This document shows positions 1 to 11,092 of a DNA stretch of 64,000 nt, piece by piece. Position numbers and translations under genes: made by a program. Position 1 is the stretch's first letter, and each line of letters begins with the position of its first letter. The stretch covers positions 179,796,445 to 179,860,444 of the forward strand of contig OY998176.1 of assembly GCA_963921935.1 (NCBI GenBank), given 5' to 3'. The DNA is from Galeruca laticollis (Eukaryota; Arthropoda; Insecta; Coleoptera; Chrysomelidae). The notes beneath the pieces are model-generated. The model made no database searches. It was not told the origin of the DNA and worked only from the letters and a program-made list of their open reading frames with translations.

Positions 1-467
1 TAAAATTATTTTTCTGTAAAGTGTTTTGCATTTTTATTTTATATACTATCCTTAATAAATTTAGAAATATCGACTCACCTCATTCATTCAAAATATCTAG
101 AAACAGTAAATTAAGACACGTATGTTTTCAAAAATCATTTAATTTCTCAATATACAGTATATTTACAATTCAATAATTAATAAAACCACAGTTAAAATAG
201 ACTTATTTATATGCGCCATGAACCCAACGAGAAAAGGTCTACATGTCTCCGGCTATAAACAATTCAAATAATAAATAGACAAGTTCAAATAATATTAAAG
301 AGCAGTCGAAGATAGAGGTCAACATGCTTTCGACTCTTCATAAAATAAAATTATAAATTAAAATTAAACCTATAAAGAGCGGCCGAAGGTAAGTCTCGAC
401 TTCATCTTATAAAATAATATATAATAACAATTTATAAAAAAAATTATCAATAATAATAATTAATAAT
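1..467 (+). repeat. 5' LTR, 3' portion only
   Basis: Direct repeat of 4981-5447, cut by the window edge. The match stops just before the primer-binding site. No TG...CA termini can be confirmed because the left end is outside the window and the right end is simple AT-rich DNA. Confidence 0.85.
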
Positions 468-471
468 AAAA

Positions 472-493
472 TGGCACCCGAAACGTGGGGCTC
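472..493 (+). promoter_or_regulatory. Primer-binding site, Lys-tRNA-like
   Basis: Four bases after the LTR match ends comes TGGCACCCGAAACGTGGGGC. This closely resembles the TGGCGCCC-AACGTGGGGC type of site that pairs with lysine tRNA 3' ends. A second, weaker copy (gaccccaacgtaaggctc, 536-553) follows 60 bases later. Confidence 0.6.
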
Positions 494-720
494 TTATTAA
501 ATTAATATAAATTAATAAATATATAATAAAATAACGACCCCAACGTAAGGCTCTAAAAATAATTTGGCTCCTAACAAATTTAGCTCTGAAAATTCAATTG
601 GACTCACCGAATCAGATAAACTATAAATTATTACAATAATTATATTCATTAAAACATAAACGTAGAAAATAGAAATTAAAAACAAAAAGAATAAAGACAA
701 TTTGACAAGAACATACAATA

Positions 721-2155
721 ATGCCAAATACAAGGAATAAAAAAGACAATACAAAGAAGGGAAACGAAGAACTATCTACATCAACCACAGAAGACATTGG
801 AATGGAGATACCGGCACAACAACAACCAGGACAAGAAAAAGAAAAGGAGATGGAAAGCCTACATAATATGATAAGAAGCCTAATGATTAGTGTAAACGAA
901 GGAAATGCAGAATTAAATAGAAAATTAGAAGCTGGTAATGCAGAATTAAATAGTAAATTAGAAGCTGGTAATGCAGAATTAAATAGAAAATTAGAAGCTG
1001 GTAATGCAGAATTAAATAGTAAATTAGAAGCTGGTAATGCAGAATTAAATAGAAAATTAGAAGCTGGTAATGCAGAATTAAATAGAAAATTAGAAGCTGG
1101 TAATGCAGAATTAAATAGAAAATTAGAAGCTGGTAACGCAGATTTGCACAAAAATATAGAAGAAATACAAAATGGAATGGCAGAATTAGAAAGAAACGTA
1201 AGAATAAATCTAGAAGAAAAATTTGAACAGTTAAAAAAAGAATTGGTACAAGATAGAGATGGATATAGAAGAAAAATGGAGAACAAGATCGATGAGAAAT
1301 TAGGACCAATGGGGGAAGTAATAGGAGGTATAGAAGATGAAATAAAAGGAAAATTTGACAGATTGGAAATGAACACTGAACTAAAGTTTCAAGGTTATGG
1401 TGAAAGAATTGAAAAAAATAAAGAAAAAATTGAGCAAATGGAAAATAGAATAATTCAAGAAATGCAATTAGGAAAAGGTAGCAACAGAAACGAGAGAAAT
1501 GAATATAAACGAAAACTAAAAGAAATGGAGGATAATCTAAAATTGGAAGACGACCAAGAAGAGAAAGAAAGAAGAATAAGAAGAGAATTGACAAGAATAA
1601 CGGGGGAAACAAGAATAATTAATTGTGGAAGTAATAACAATATAAAATTTGATGGAGATTTTAAGAAAATACACCCTGTAACCTTTATCAAAATGCTGAG
1701 GAATAAAATGAGAAATGAATATGAAGTAGAGGAATTAAGAGAAATTATACGAAAACATTTAGAACACCATGCATTGGTTTGGTTTACAACAAGAAGAGGA
1801 TATACAAGCCTTAGATCAATTTGAAAGAAAATTTATTGACTATTTTTGGGGAAATAATGTACAATCTAAAATAACAGAAAGATTATATTTTGGTAGATAT
1901 GAAGAAAATAGAGGTAATTCACTGAATACCTATGTTTTGCAAATGTATGCTATGGTAATCCATTTGAATCCGCAACTTCAGGAAGAATTTGAGACACAGA
2001 TTGTATTGGATTTATGGGAAGAAATTAATGAGATACGGGACTGCAAAATTAAGAAGGATATGATAGAGAACGGAAAGAAGATTCAGAAGTGTAATGAGAA
2101 ACAAACAACAAGAGAAGAACATCAGAAAAAAGTTAGGAAAAGAATAGCAAAGTAA
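721..2155 (+). pseudogene. gag: Gag-like protein with coiled coil, frameshifted
   Basis: The ATG at 721 opens a 367-codon frame ending at 1824. A second frame (to 2155) overlaps it and carries the rest of the protein. The N-terminus is Lys/Glu-rich and predicted coiled coil, with seven tandem 11-residue repeats. The C-terminal part matches the conserved capsid region of insect gypsy Gags: a WF near the join, then a run like LDQFERKFIDYFWG and LYFGRYEE. The switch from the first to the second frame lies between about 1780 and 1800, inside this conserved block, which points to a single-base indel. No zinc knuckle is visible. An intact Gag would package element RNA into cytoplasmic particles. 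Confidence 0.75.
901..1131 (+). repeat. Seven 33-bp tandem repeats inside gag
   Basis: Seven successive 33-bp units encode GNAELN(R/S)KLEA, with only R/S alternation between them. An eighth degenerate unit (GNADLHKNIEE) follows. The 11-residue period suits a coiled-coil extension, and the near-identity of the units implies recent expansion. Confidence 0.9.
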
Positions 2156-2748
2156 ATAGTATAACCTGATGATTGGAAGGAAGTTTGGAAACGAAAAAGC
2201 TATGGAATGGACAGGAAAAGGATAATGAAATAAACTGGAAGATAAATTTATTAATATCACATAACAATTATAAAAAAAAACAGAAATGAACTTAAGATAA
2301 AAATTTCATTATAAGCAATGTACAAAGATAGAGATAGGTTAGGTCAGAAAAAGCTGTAAATAAAATAATAGACATAAGTATAGATTAAAAAAATTCAATA
2401 TTAATTAAGTATATCATGCTAGATAATATTATAGGATAGATCGTGTTCTTTGTTGATTAAGCAGATGATATTCCAAACGATTCTTCACACTTCTTTATTA
2501 AGAATCTAGAAAAAAAGAAAAAAATATATATAATAGATGTCATATAATATAAATTGAAACTTATTAGGTGAAACTTAGGAATGGAATAAATAGATTAGAG
2601 TATACAGAGGGAAATTCAAACAGGGCAAACAAATAAGTAATGATAAATAAATTAGATGAAGTACTGACTTTATATAGAAATAAAACAGGAATATATAAGA
2701 TAGAGGGGATGAAATTATGTACAACTTAAAAGAGTTGCAGATCGATAC
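2156..2748 (+). other. Spacer where gag-pol has been lost
   Basis: No coherent reading frame. In a complete element the protease, RT, RNase H and integrase core would lie here, so this is the remnant of a large internal deletion. Confidence 0.5.
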
Positions 2749-2991
2749 ATGAAACGAAGAAATAAAAAAATTAAAAGACCAACAACATTTAAAGAAGGAG
2801 ATTGGGTAATAGAAAGATCTTTGCAAGCAGCCGATAAAAAATTAAACCAATGTGCTAAGCTGAAACTACCATTTAATGGACCTTATATAGTAGAGAAGGC
2901 ATATGAGAATAGCAATGTTTTAAGGAACCCATATAATAATCAATTGAGAGGGACTATACATGTGCAAAATTTGTATAAATTCAACAAGTAG
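2749..2991 (+). pseudogene. Integrase C-terminal (GPY/F-type) tail
   Basis: 80 codons reading FKEGDWVIERSL..., then LPFNGPYIVEKAYEN and ending HVQNLYKFNK. This is the arrangement of the C-terminal DNA-binding GPY/F module of gypsy integrases. The catalytic core is missing, so it is a non-functional remnant. It fixes the element's orientation as plus. Confidence 0.7.
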
Positions 2992-4980
2992 CAGCATTTT
3001 AAAAATCATGTCATACAAATAATTAGTATCTGATAAGAAGACATAAGAAATTGAATTTTTTATAAAATATTAATCAATTTACTCGTAACCTATTAGAATT
3101 GATATTCAATATAAATGGAGTTAAGAAGTAAAAATTACATTTTCAAAATATAAAAAAAAACAATCGGATAGATAATAATATTTTAAAAATGAAATTGGGG
3201 GAAACTGAAACCATCTAAAATTGGTAAGGCCAATTGAAGATTACATATAAAAAAAAAATGGAGTTTTAGATGATTGAATTGAATGAAGTGAGCATTTATA
3301 CTACCAAATATTAAGAAAAGCATTTATATTGAAAGGAATAAAAAGGATAGTGAATAAAGATATTTCTAGTAATAGCAGTATGTAAATAAGTACAAAATTT
3401 TACCTTAATAATAATCCAATATTACGTTGATGGTAACAGTTACTAGACTGTTCAAAACACTGCCATATGAACATCCAGGTAATTACCATGTAGCATCATT
3501 TGAAACCTGAAAACAAAAGGAATTAGTATTTGAATAAATAAATGAATATCAATATTTATGGGTAATAAGTAAAAAGGGTTATAATTAAAAAGGTAATTTG
3601 AAATAAAAAGTATTTGATTGACAGGCGGAACGTAGCCATGTCAGGTGTCAACAAGAGTTTGCAATTATGAATATTAATCAACTGGAAGTAACATAAAAAT
3701 TACTAAATTGATTGCCAACTTAAATTTATTGGTTACGAATAAAATAATTTTTATGAAAGGGAAATTTGAAAATAAATAAGAATTTATATGTGATTAACAA
3801 TCACAAAGATTAGAAAATTGAAAACTATACATTTGCATATATAATACTTGATATTTAGATTGTAAGTTTTATGTAAAATAATGTAAATCAAAATACCTTA
3901 AAAAATGATAACTAGCAATATAAGGGATTGTCAATAGTGAAAAAAGACATTTTATGAAACCCTTAAGACTATATACAATTAAACAAATAAGTGTTGATAC
4001 CATCCAGGACAATTAAAAGAACTAATTTACATTTAGAACTAAAAAATTCCCAAACAAACAATTATTTTGAAAGAAAGTGTCAATAGAAGGCTATGAATTT
4101 TATGACAAGAAAGAGTTGTTGATTGCGACAAAAAAGTGAAGTGGCGTGGGTAGCTAAAAAGGGTTAGCATCTATGTAAGAGGCTTCCGAATAAATTTTAA
4201 TAAAAATAAAAATAAGACATGTGAATTTGCAAAAAAGTTCAATAATAATAATTCTATAAGCTATTTAAACAGTTTGTGAGAACGGGAGTTTCTTCGAACG
4301 TGCATCTCTTTCGCTAAAGAGATCTTCAAGAAAAGAGGTGACGCCATCCAACAATATGGAGCTTTCTACAGTGGATATATTAAGGTCTGTGCTAATTTAA
4401 TATTAATTTGGAATTCCAACGTAAATAAAAATAAAAACATTCAAATAGTGAACGATAAAATAATTTCGAAATTTCATTAAAAGGCCTGAGTATTTTATGA
4501 TGCATAATAAGAACTTACGTACATGGATATCCATAAATCATAACTAATAAATAACTATGTACTTACTTTTAATAATTAATTTGTATCATTGTTGTTCACA
4601 TTATATGTAAATTTCGTCTAGCTTCCATTTTCTTATTGCATACATCATCTTCTGTCTATCACTATACTAATTTCACATCACTCCTATTTATTTTTATATA
4701 TATGTATATGCAATCGTATGGTTTTGAATATTATCTTGATAGTTTCAACGTATACATACGAACATTTAATTTGTATAAACATTTCATAAGTGGGAAATAG
4801 ACTGTAAACACAAATGTATATCTTCGCTTTCAACGAAGCAAAATCGTATATTTTTGTCACGCCGACGCAGTAGAGATATGTTCAATAGCATTCCATGCGT
4901 CTGACTGTAAATAGTACAGGGGTGGTATCAAGAAAATTTGGTGTTTAAAATTAATTACGATTTCAATCTCAAGAATTTAT
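2992..4980 (+). other. Non-coding 3' interior and probable start of the 3' LTR
   Basis: A/T-rich, no gene seen. The purine run AAGAAAAGAGG at 4328-4338, followed by TGACG, is one possible polypurine tract and LTR start. That would make the LTR about 1.1 kb. The matching part of the 5' LTR lies off the window, so this is a guess. Confidence 0.35.
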
Positions 4981-5441
4981 TAAAATTATTTTTCTGTAAA
5001 GTGTTTTGCATTTTTATTTTATATACTATCCTTAATAAATTTAGAAATATCGACTCACCTCATTCATTCAAAATATCTAGAAACAGTAAATTAAGACACG
5101 TATGTTTTCAAAAATCATTTAATTTCTCAATATACAGTATATTTACAATTCAATAATTAATAAAACCACAGTTAAAATAGACTTATTTATATGCGCCATG
5201 AACCCAACGAGAAAAGGTCTACATGTCTCCGGCTATAAACAATTCAAATAATAAATAGACAAGTTCAAATAATATTAAAGAGCAGTCGAAGATAGAGGTC
5301 AACATGCTTTCGACTCTTCATAAAATAAAGTTATAAATTAAAATTAAACCTATAAAGAGCGGCCGAAGGTAAGTCTCGACTTCATCTTATAAAATAATAT
5401 ATAATAACAATTTATAAAAAAAATTATCAATAATAATAATT

Positions 5442-5447
<6 letters not shown>
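4981..5447 (+). repeat. 3' LTR (portion shared with 5' copy)
   Basis: Matches 1-467 with one substitution. It ends directly against a (TA)n tract. Confidence 0.85.

Positions 5448-5515
<68 letters not shown>
5446..5515 (+). repeat. (TA)n microsatellite
   Basis: About 30 TA units immediately after the 3' LTR. Confidence 0.95.
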
Positions 5516-6840
5516 CTTCTAAACAGGTGAGTAAATTCCTATTAGTCAATATTTATCATAATTTAGCACTAGTTAAATTTGAATTTTTGTCTTGAATTAT
5601 TTATTATGGCCTTTATATTCATTAGTTTTTATTTAAAAAATGATCATTCTCATCATAATGTTTTTCTTTGAGACCTCAAATTTCAAAATGTCTGTACCTT
5701 GGCGTCCCTTATGCAATGCTATGGATCACTAAATTGTCCTTATTTTCTTCCTGTATGCTTATTTCTTGATAGGAAAACTAGTTTGAACTTTTAGATGTGT
5801 CTTTATGTATGCATTGAGTTCATAATGTGACCAAAATTTCAAGATTCGCGTAATTTTCTACCAAAATTTTATGGAACTCAACTACATGCAGTTATCAGTT
5901 TTTTATTCTCCCGAAGACTCTCTTTTATTATTTCCTAACAAATTTCTCTTGCCGGATATTCACATGTTGCTTGATATTTTTTTGTTTAACAATGATTGAC
6001 TGTCATATCAATAAATGTTCTAAATTACATCATTATTTACAGAAATGTCTTATGGACTCTTTTATATACACTTTATATGCTAACTACATCATAATTTTTT
6101 ATAAAATTCGTTCTTTCAAGTGTTCTAGTACCTTTTTCTTAATTTAAAGTCCTTTCATATGTATAATTTTAAATTCTATTCACAAAAATTTTACTACATA
6201 AATAAATAAATAACACATTTGCAATTATTCCTTTATCATTTTATTTTTCAATCATCTAACTATTAAATATAAATTCTTAGTAATTCAAAATTTGGTTATT
6301 TACATCCATATCAAATTTAACTCACAGCTGTGTTTGTCTATGGTTTGTTTCTGTGGACTAATATAGTCTCTATGTTCAATATGCATGTGTCATTATATGA
6401 TGTGGCATTTCAATTTTATCATTATCTCCTTATATCGGTTATAAGCTATTAATTAAATTGAAGTAAAGAAAATAATAATTATGAATTTCAAATTATAACA
6501 CTAATATTGGTTCCTTTTATGATTCAAGTGATGATCCATAACATATGTTAAGTATATCGCTAATTTCTCATACATTCTTAATTCTCAAATTCCTCTGTTA
6601 ATATAACATTCTGTTTAATGTTCCGTTCTGCGTTACGTGAATTTATATTTAAAACTTATTTGTGTGCTGAATTTAACTTTTTTATTGCCACACTTATTTG
6701 AAAAAATCTCGTACTCTTCCTTCATGGTGAATTAATTATGAAATTTAACATCAACTGACAGAAAAATAACAAAGACTATCCATCTCGAATATAGTTTGTA
6801 GGTAAATAACAGTAAGTAAAACTCAAAATCAGTACTACAG
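5516..6840. other. No gene seen; presumed intron
   Basis: AT-rich with stops in all frames. No repeat or element signature was recognised. Confidence 0.5.
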
Positions 6841-6863
6841 CATATATTAGTGAAAGGTGAAGG

Positions 6864-6905
6864 AGGGCAACTAGTTTCGGCTCACTGAGCCATCATCAGG
6901 CCTGT
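6864..6905 (-). ncRNA. Hammerhead ribozyme-like motif at the PLE-1 terminus
   Basis: On the minus strand: GGC, then CTGATGA (6899-6893); a stem GGCTC-AGT-GAGCC; then GAAA (6878-6875); a palindromic short stem III ACTAGT (6875-6870); the cleavage-type GTT; then GCC, which pairs with the opening GGC. The order and core match a minimal type I hammerhead of the kind known from PLE termini. One extra U lies between the core and stem II, so activity is uncertain. Confidence 0.55.
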
Positions 6906-7755
6906 AGAAGGTATCAAGATAGAGAAATATGAATTCACAACATGTCGAATTACCTTAATGTATATCAATCCATATGTCCGTGGCATCCAGCAGACTCCGA
7001 CATATGTCAGTGGAAAATATGAGGATTTACTGTAGGGGAAGTCATCAATAAAAATAGTAATAAAAAAATCTTCATTACTATGTAGAGCGTCGAGCACAAT
7101 AAAATTAAATTAAACAAAACAACAGGACAACATGAGGAAAAGTCATAAAAAATTTTGGTCAAAGTATAAAAAAAGAAAACCAAACTGGACATCGTCGTAT
7201 GACAGAAAATGTCCGAAGCTGAAGTCCAGTATTGTAGTGTGTCAGTAAATCCCAAATAGACAAGATGATCGGAGAACACATAAATGACAAGGACCAATGA
7301 CGGCCCTCAATAACACCAAGAAAAATCTTTCAAAACAGAGATGAATAAAACATAGTAACTATCATGTGAGGAAATTATCTGAAACACAGTATAATGTAAG
7401 AGCACAAAGTCTTGTAACAATATCATACAGTAATCGTAAAAACTATATTAAGCTACGACAATTAAGAAAAAGAAGAATAAACATTAAAGGCCAAAATATT
7501 CTGATAAGTCGTGACACATAAGTTAAAATTTATGAAATGAGAACCTTGAAAAAAATAACAATTCAAGCTTAGCATTAAAAATCAATATCAAAAAAACATC
7601 AAAAGTGTAAAATGATTGTCAGTGTCTGTAATCTAAAGTAGGTATCTATCAGTAAAAAAGAAGAATCAGAAAATGACAATAATCGTGGAAGAAGGAAGAA
7701 CATAACTGAATTATACTGATAATCAAATACATTATGTGTTATCAAACTGAGAGCT

Positions 7756-9335
7756 TCAAAAGTTAAGGAATAAATAGTTTTCTAAAGGTTGTAATTGTTC
7801 GTTCAGACATAAGATCGAAGGATCTTCATATATGCCATGTATTTCAGACATCTCTAAAAGGTTGAGTCGTAAACCCTTCACACACTGATGTAAAAGTCTG
7901 ACATCCTGAAAATTAAAATCATGTAGTTCTGATAAAACATGGTTTGCAAGTGATGAAGGAGTGTTATATATGTCTGTGTTCATATATCTTTTGATATAAT
8001 ACTGATGTTCCTTCAACCGAGACTCTAACCTGCGTCCAGACTGGCCCACATATACGGCATTGCAAGAACCACAAGGTACATGATAAACCCCTGACCTATG
8101 GAAAGAGATATTTTGGAGGCTCTAGTAAGAGAGGAATATGAAGCAGCATATTTATGGGACGAGAGATGGTTTGAATGATAGTCAATAATTGAATCAGTTG
8201 TGGTAGGTTTTCTATATATATATCAAATTGAAAACTAGAGGTATGAATGTTGCACATGATGAGTAAATCCAAGAACAGGAAGCAATTATCAACCTCAAAC
8301 TCAATAGTGAATCTAATTCGTGGGTGAACAGTATTTAAAAAATCAAAAAAGGAATAAGCATCTGAATGACTACCTCGAAAAAGGAGAACAGAGTCGTTCA
8401 CATATCTGTAATAGAAGAAAATTGAATCTATGAAATTTGGGTTATTTAAGAAAATTCTCTCTAGGTTATTCATAAATACGTTCATTAAAAAAGGAGATAG
8501 ACAGCTACCCATAGCCAAACCCGTGCATTGTCTAAAAACTTATTGTTGAATTTATAAAAAATTGCTCCAAGGCAAGACCAAGAACATAACAAATATCCAA
8601 AATCCAAAAAGTATCGATATGATTAGCAAAGAGTAACTCTCTGATTAGCATAATACACTCTTTAGGGGGTATGCTAGGAAATAAGTTTTTGACATCTAGA
8701 GAGATTAAGAAGGAATCGTTAGGTATAGAAAAGTCTTTAATTCTGTCAGATAAGTCAACTGAGTTTTTTATGGAAAACTGATTTTGGAAAGAAGTAAGAT
8801 GACGAAGTGTATCATTCACGAAAGAAGATAATTTGAAAGTAGAGGAATTAGTGAAACTGACGACTGGTCTAATGGGTATGTCAGGTTAGTGTATTTTAGG
8901 TAAGCCATAGAATAATGGGGTAGTAGGATTCATAGGGGTCATACAATAAACATTCTTACTAAACGAGGAGAAAACATGATTAGAAACCTTGAGTTGTAAT
9001 CTAAGATTATTGTAAAAGGAGATAGTGGGATCAGAAGTCAACTTCATGAAGGAGGCGTCAGAAAGAAGAAAACTCTCAACCTTATCAACGTAAATGGATC
9101 TATCCAAAACGACAATACAATTACCTTTGTCAGCCTGTCAGCCCTGGTAACAATAGGGTTTTCATTACGAAACCTAGCCTTTAAGTTAATAACAGACTTC
9201 CAACGGGGGGTGGGGGGGGGGTTGGTGATGTGATGATTGGTAAATAAAATTGTTGGAAGTTTTAGCTAAAGTTTTATTGAGCTCGGAAGGAAGATCGTAT
9301 CTTAGAAGGTCTTTGGTAGCCGAGTCTACGTTATG
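7756..9335 (-). pseudogene. PLE RT + GIY-YIG endonuclease, multiply frameshifted
   Basis: Reading leftwards from 9335: an N-terminal block ADKGNCIVVLDR; the PLE motif PLFYGLPKIH near 8890; RT motif A as SLDVKNLFPSIPPKE near 8700; the MGSCLSP motif near 8510; and motif C as YRYVND near 8390, where the usual second Asp pair YVDD has become YVND. Then comes the endonuclease GVY...CGSCNAVYVGQSGRRLESRLKEH (about 8090-7985) and a typical C-terminal tail. Frames shift at about 8090, 8525, 8830 and 8880, with several stops. The protein would perform target-primed reverse transcription in the nucleus. This copy is dead. Confidence 0.85.
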
Positions 9336-9389
9336 TTCACTTGTTCACTTGTTCACACAGTCTATGGCTAAAGTTATAATGTTCAATGA

Positions 9390-10740
9390 ATGAAATCGAA
9401 ATTAGGTTAAACGGAAGATTACACTGGGCATTTCCAATTCGGGTATTTAAGCTCAAACAACTTTGTCAATCTCGAAATAAAACAAATTGGAGCTTCTACG
9501 CCATCTTGTACTTGAATTGATACCCAGCTAATCTTTCATGAGATGCATCAGATCATACAATAAATGGTTGGTAATATTGTGGATGGTACACCTTCAAATT
9601 TTGTGTGAATATCCCTTTTAGGTTTTGAATAGATTTTTCCTTTAATGCTATCCATTGCCATCTTAGATTCTACTTAAGCAACTCAATGAGTGGAATCTCT
9701 TTCTGGCCTAAGTCAGGTATGGGCCTCTTGAAATAGTTCAAAATTCCTAAGGAACCTCTTAAGGTATTTGAATTGGTTGAAGTCTTGAATTCCCATTCTT
9801 TCAGGGTGCATACCTATTCCTGTAGTATTTAGCACATATACCAAATATTTTACTTCTTGTTTATTAAATGGGCCCTTTTCAATATTTAATTTCAATCCAG
9901 CCTTTTTCCAGTTCACCCAAAACTGTACTTAAGTATTGCTTATGTATATTTTCATAATAGATGAAGATGTCATCGATTTAATGAAGAAAGAAATATTCAT
10001 ATTTATTCAAGATAGAATGTAGAGTCTTGACCAATGCTGCACATGAACTTTGATGTCCAAATGGTACTACACAGAAAACCACCCCATCAATCATGAATAT
10101 CAATATTGTAAACACCTTAGCCTTTGTTATTATCTCAAATATACCATCCACATTCATTGGATTTTCATATTGTTTATTTGTGTATACATTTATCGCACTT
10201 ATGTATGGAGAATCACTTCTTTCTATGATTTTATCTTGAAGCATTTTCTTTAATTCTTGATATACCTCTTCTTTTAGTTTGTATGGGATAGGGTATGTTC
10301 TAATTTTGAAACTCCTAATTTCAGGTATTATTTCCAATTAATGGACATAGTCCCTGGTAATACATACATCTTCGTTAAACAATTTTGCATATCTATTAAT
10401 CAGCTCCAGATCTTCTACCGCATATTCTCTTGTACACATTTTCTCTTCAATTTCTAGATCCCTCTTTTACACGTGAGTCATATCACATTCCTTTTCCATT
10501 AAAGTGTCTTCTTCATACATTGTTTCAAAAGGTATTTGGTTTTTACTACATTCCAAACGCTTTTGTTGATATTTTATAATCATTTGATGACTATCCAGTT
10601 CATCAGTCCCTAACACCATATCCTAACTTGAATAATTAATAATTAACATCTGAAATTTATATCTACAATTACTTATTTTTATATTTGCTACAATGATACT
10701 GTTCGTATAATATCACTCTTTGTTATTCGCCCCTACTGAT
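9390..10740 (-). pseudogene. Ty3/gypsy protease-RT-RNase H fragment
   Basis: Reading leftwards from about 10640: a protease-to-RT linker (MVLGTDELDSH), then RT start motifs (EIRSFKIRTYPIPYKLKEEVYQEL), II..SDSPYISAINV and PFGHQSSCAALVKTLHSIL, ending with KYLVYVLNTTGIGMHPERM and a decayed RNase H stretch to about 9390. The catalytic YVDD region has been lost between 9917 and 9977. Frameshifts and stops are frequent. No LTR was recognised, so this is a fragment. Confidence 0.8.
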
Positions 10741-10941
10741 GAAATTTTTGCCGTTTTCATATATATGTTGGGAACCAGCTGAGGAATGGAAATTCGCAAA
10801 CTAGGAAAATTGAGGTGTTTCATTTAAAAAGAATTCCACTAAAACTGATAGATATTCATTTTCTGATGACTGTTCATGATAATTATTCATACATAACAAT
10901 TTACGAATATTTATAGAAGGAATGTTCATACTCTTTATTAC

Positions 10942-11092
10942 CTGCAGTTGAACAAGAAGCTCCAATACATGGATCCATAATTTGTGGTCGCGGTGAAACT
11001 TTACATGCCGCTCCTGCCGTTTTTTTCGTACCATACCAAACACATTGGATAATTCGATACTTTAAACCCTTGGTTTCACATGTAGCAGTGCA
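10942..11092 (-). CDS. ADAMTS/ADAMTS-like gene, exon with TSP1 repeat (fourth in window)
   Basis: 151-bp exon between an acceptor (...cttttcag at 11100-11093) and a donor (CAG|gtaata, exon end 10942). It reads CTATCETKGLKYRIIQC, then a C-terminal half with ACK, PRPQ and PCIGASC, a thrombospondin type-1 repeat. The first codon follows in phase 0 from the exon at 34163, whose last residues GRWSE supply the WS..C start of the same repeat. The next exon should be left of the window. The encoded protein is a secreted extracellular-matrix component. Whether it is a protease (ADAMTS) or a protease-free ADAMTS-like protein cannot be told. Confidence 0.8.

Larger units (their letters stand above)
1..5447 (+). 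mobile_element. Non-autonomous Ty3/gypsy-type LTR element (5' end cut by window)
   Basis: Bases 1-467 recur at 4981-5447 with a single visible difference (A350 versus G5330), so these are the two LTRs of one recent insertion. Between them lie a Lys-tRNA-like primer site, a gag region, a spacer, only the last ~80 codons of an integrase, and about 1.3-2 kb of non-coding DNA. Protease, reverse transcriptase, RNase H and the integrase core are absent. Near-identical LTRs around such a reduced interior suggest the deleted form itself moved recently, using enzymes supplied in trans. The 5' LTR starts left of the window, so its true ends and target duplication cannot be checked. Confidence 0.85.
6850..9335 (-). 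mobile_element. Penelope-like element 1 (PLE-1), degraded
   Basis: Minus-strand reverse transcriptase and GIY-YIG endonuclease remnants, followed by about 0.9 kb of 3' UTR that ends in a hammerhead-like motif near 6864-6905. This RT-then-GIY-YIG order is diagnostic of PLEs. The 5' end is not clearly defined. A G-rich run at 9207-9221 interrupts the N-terminal coding region. Confidence 0.85.

Noticed and set aside
621..1376. 251-codon minus-strand open frame opposite gag
   Set aside because: It is the antisense of the 33-bp gag repeats, which keep several frames open. It shows no domain.
10801..11043. 80-codon minus-strand frame overlapping the host exon
   Set aside because: It is in a different frame from the TSP1 coding phase and runs through the splice donor.
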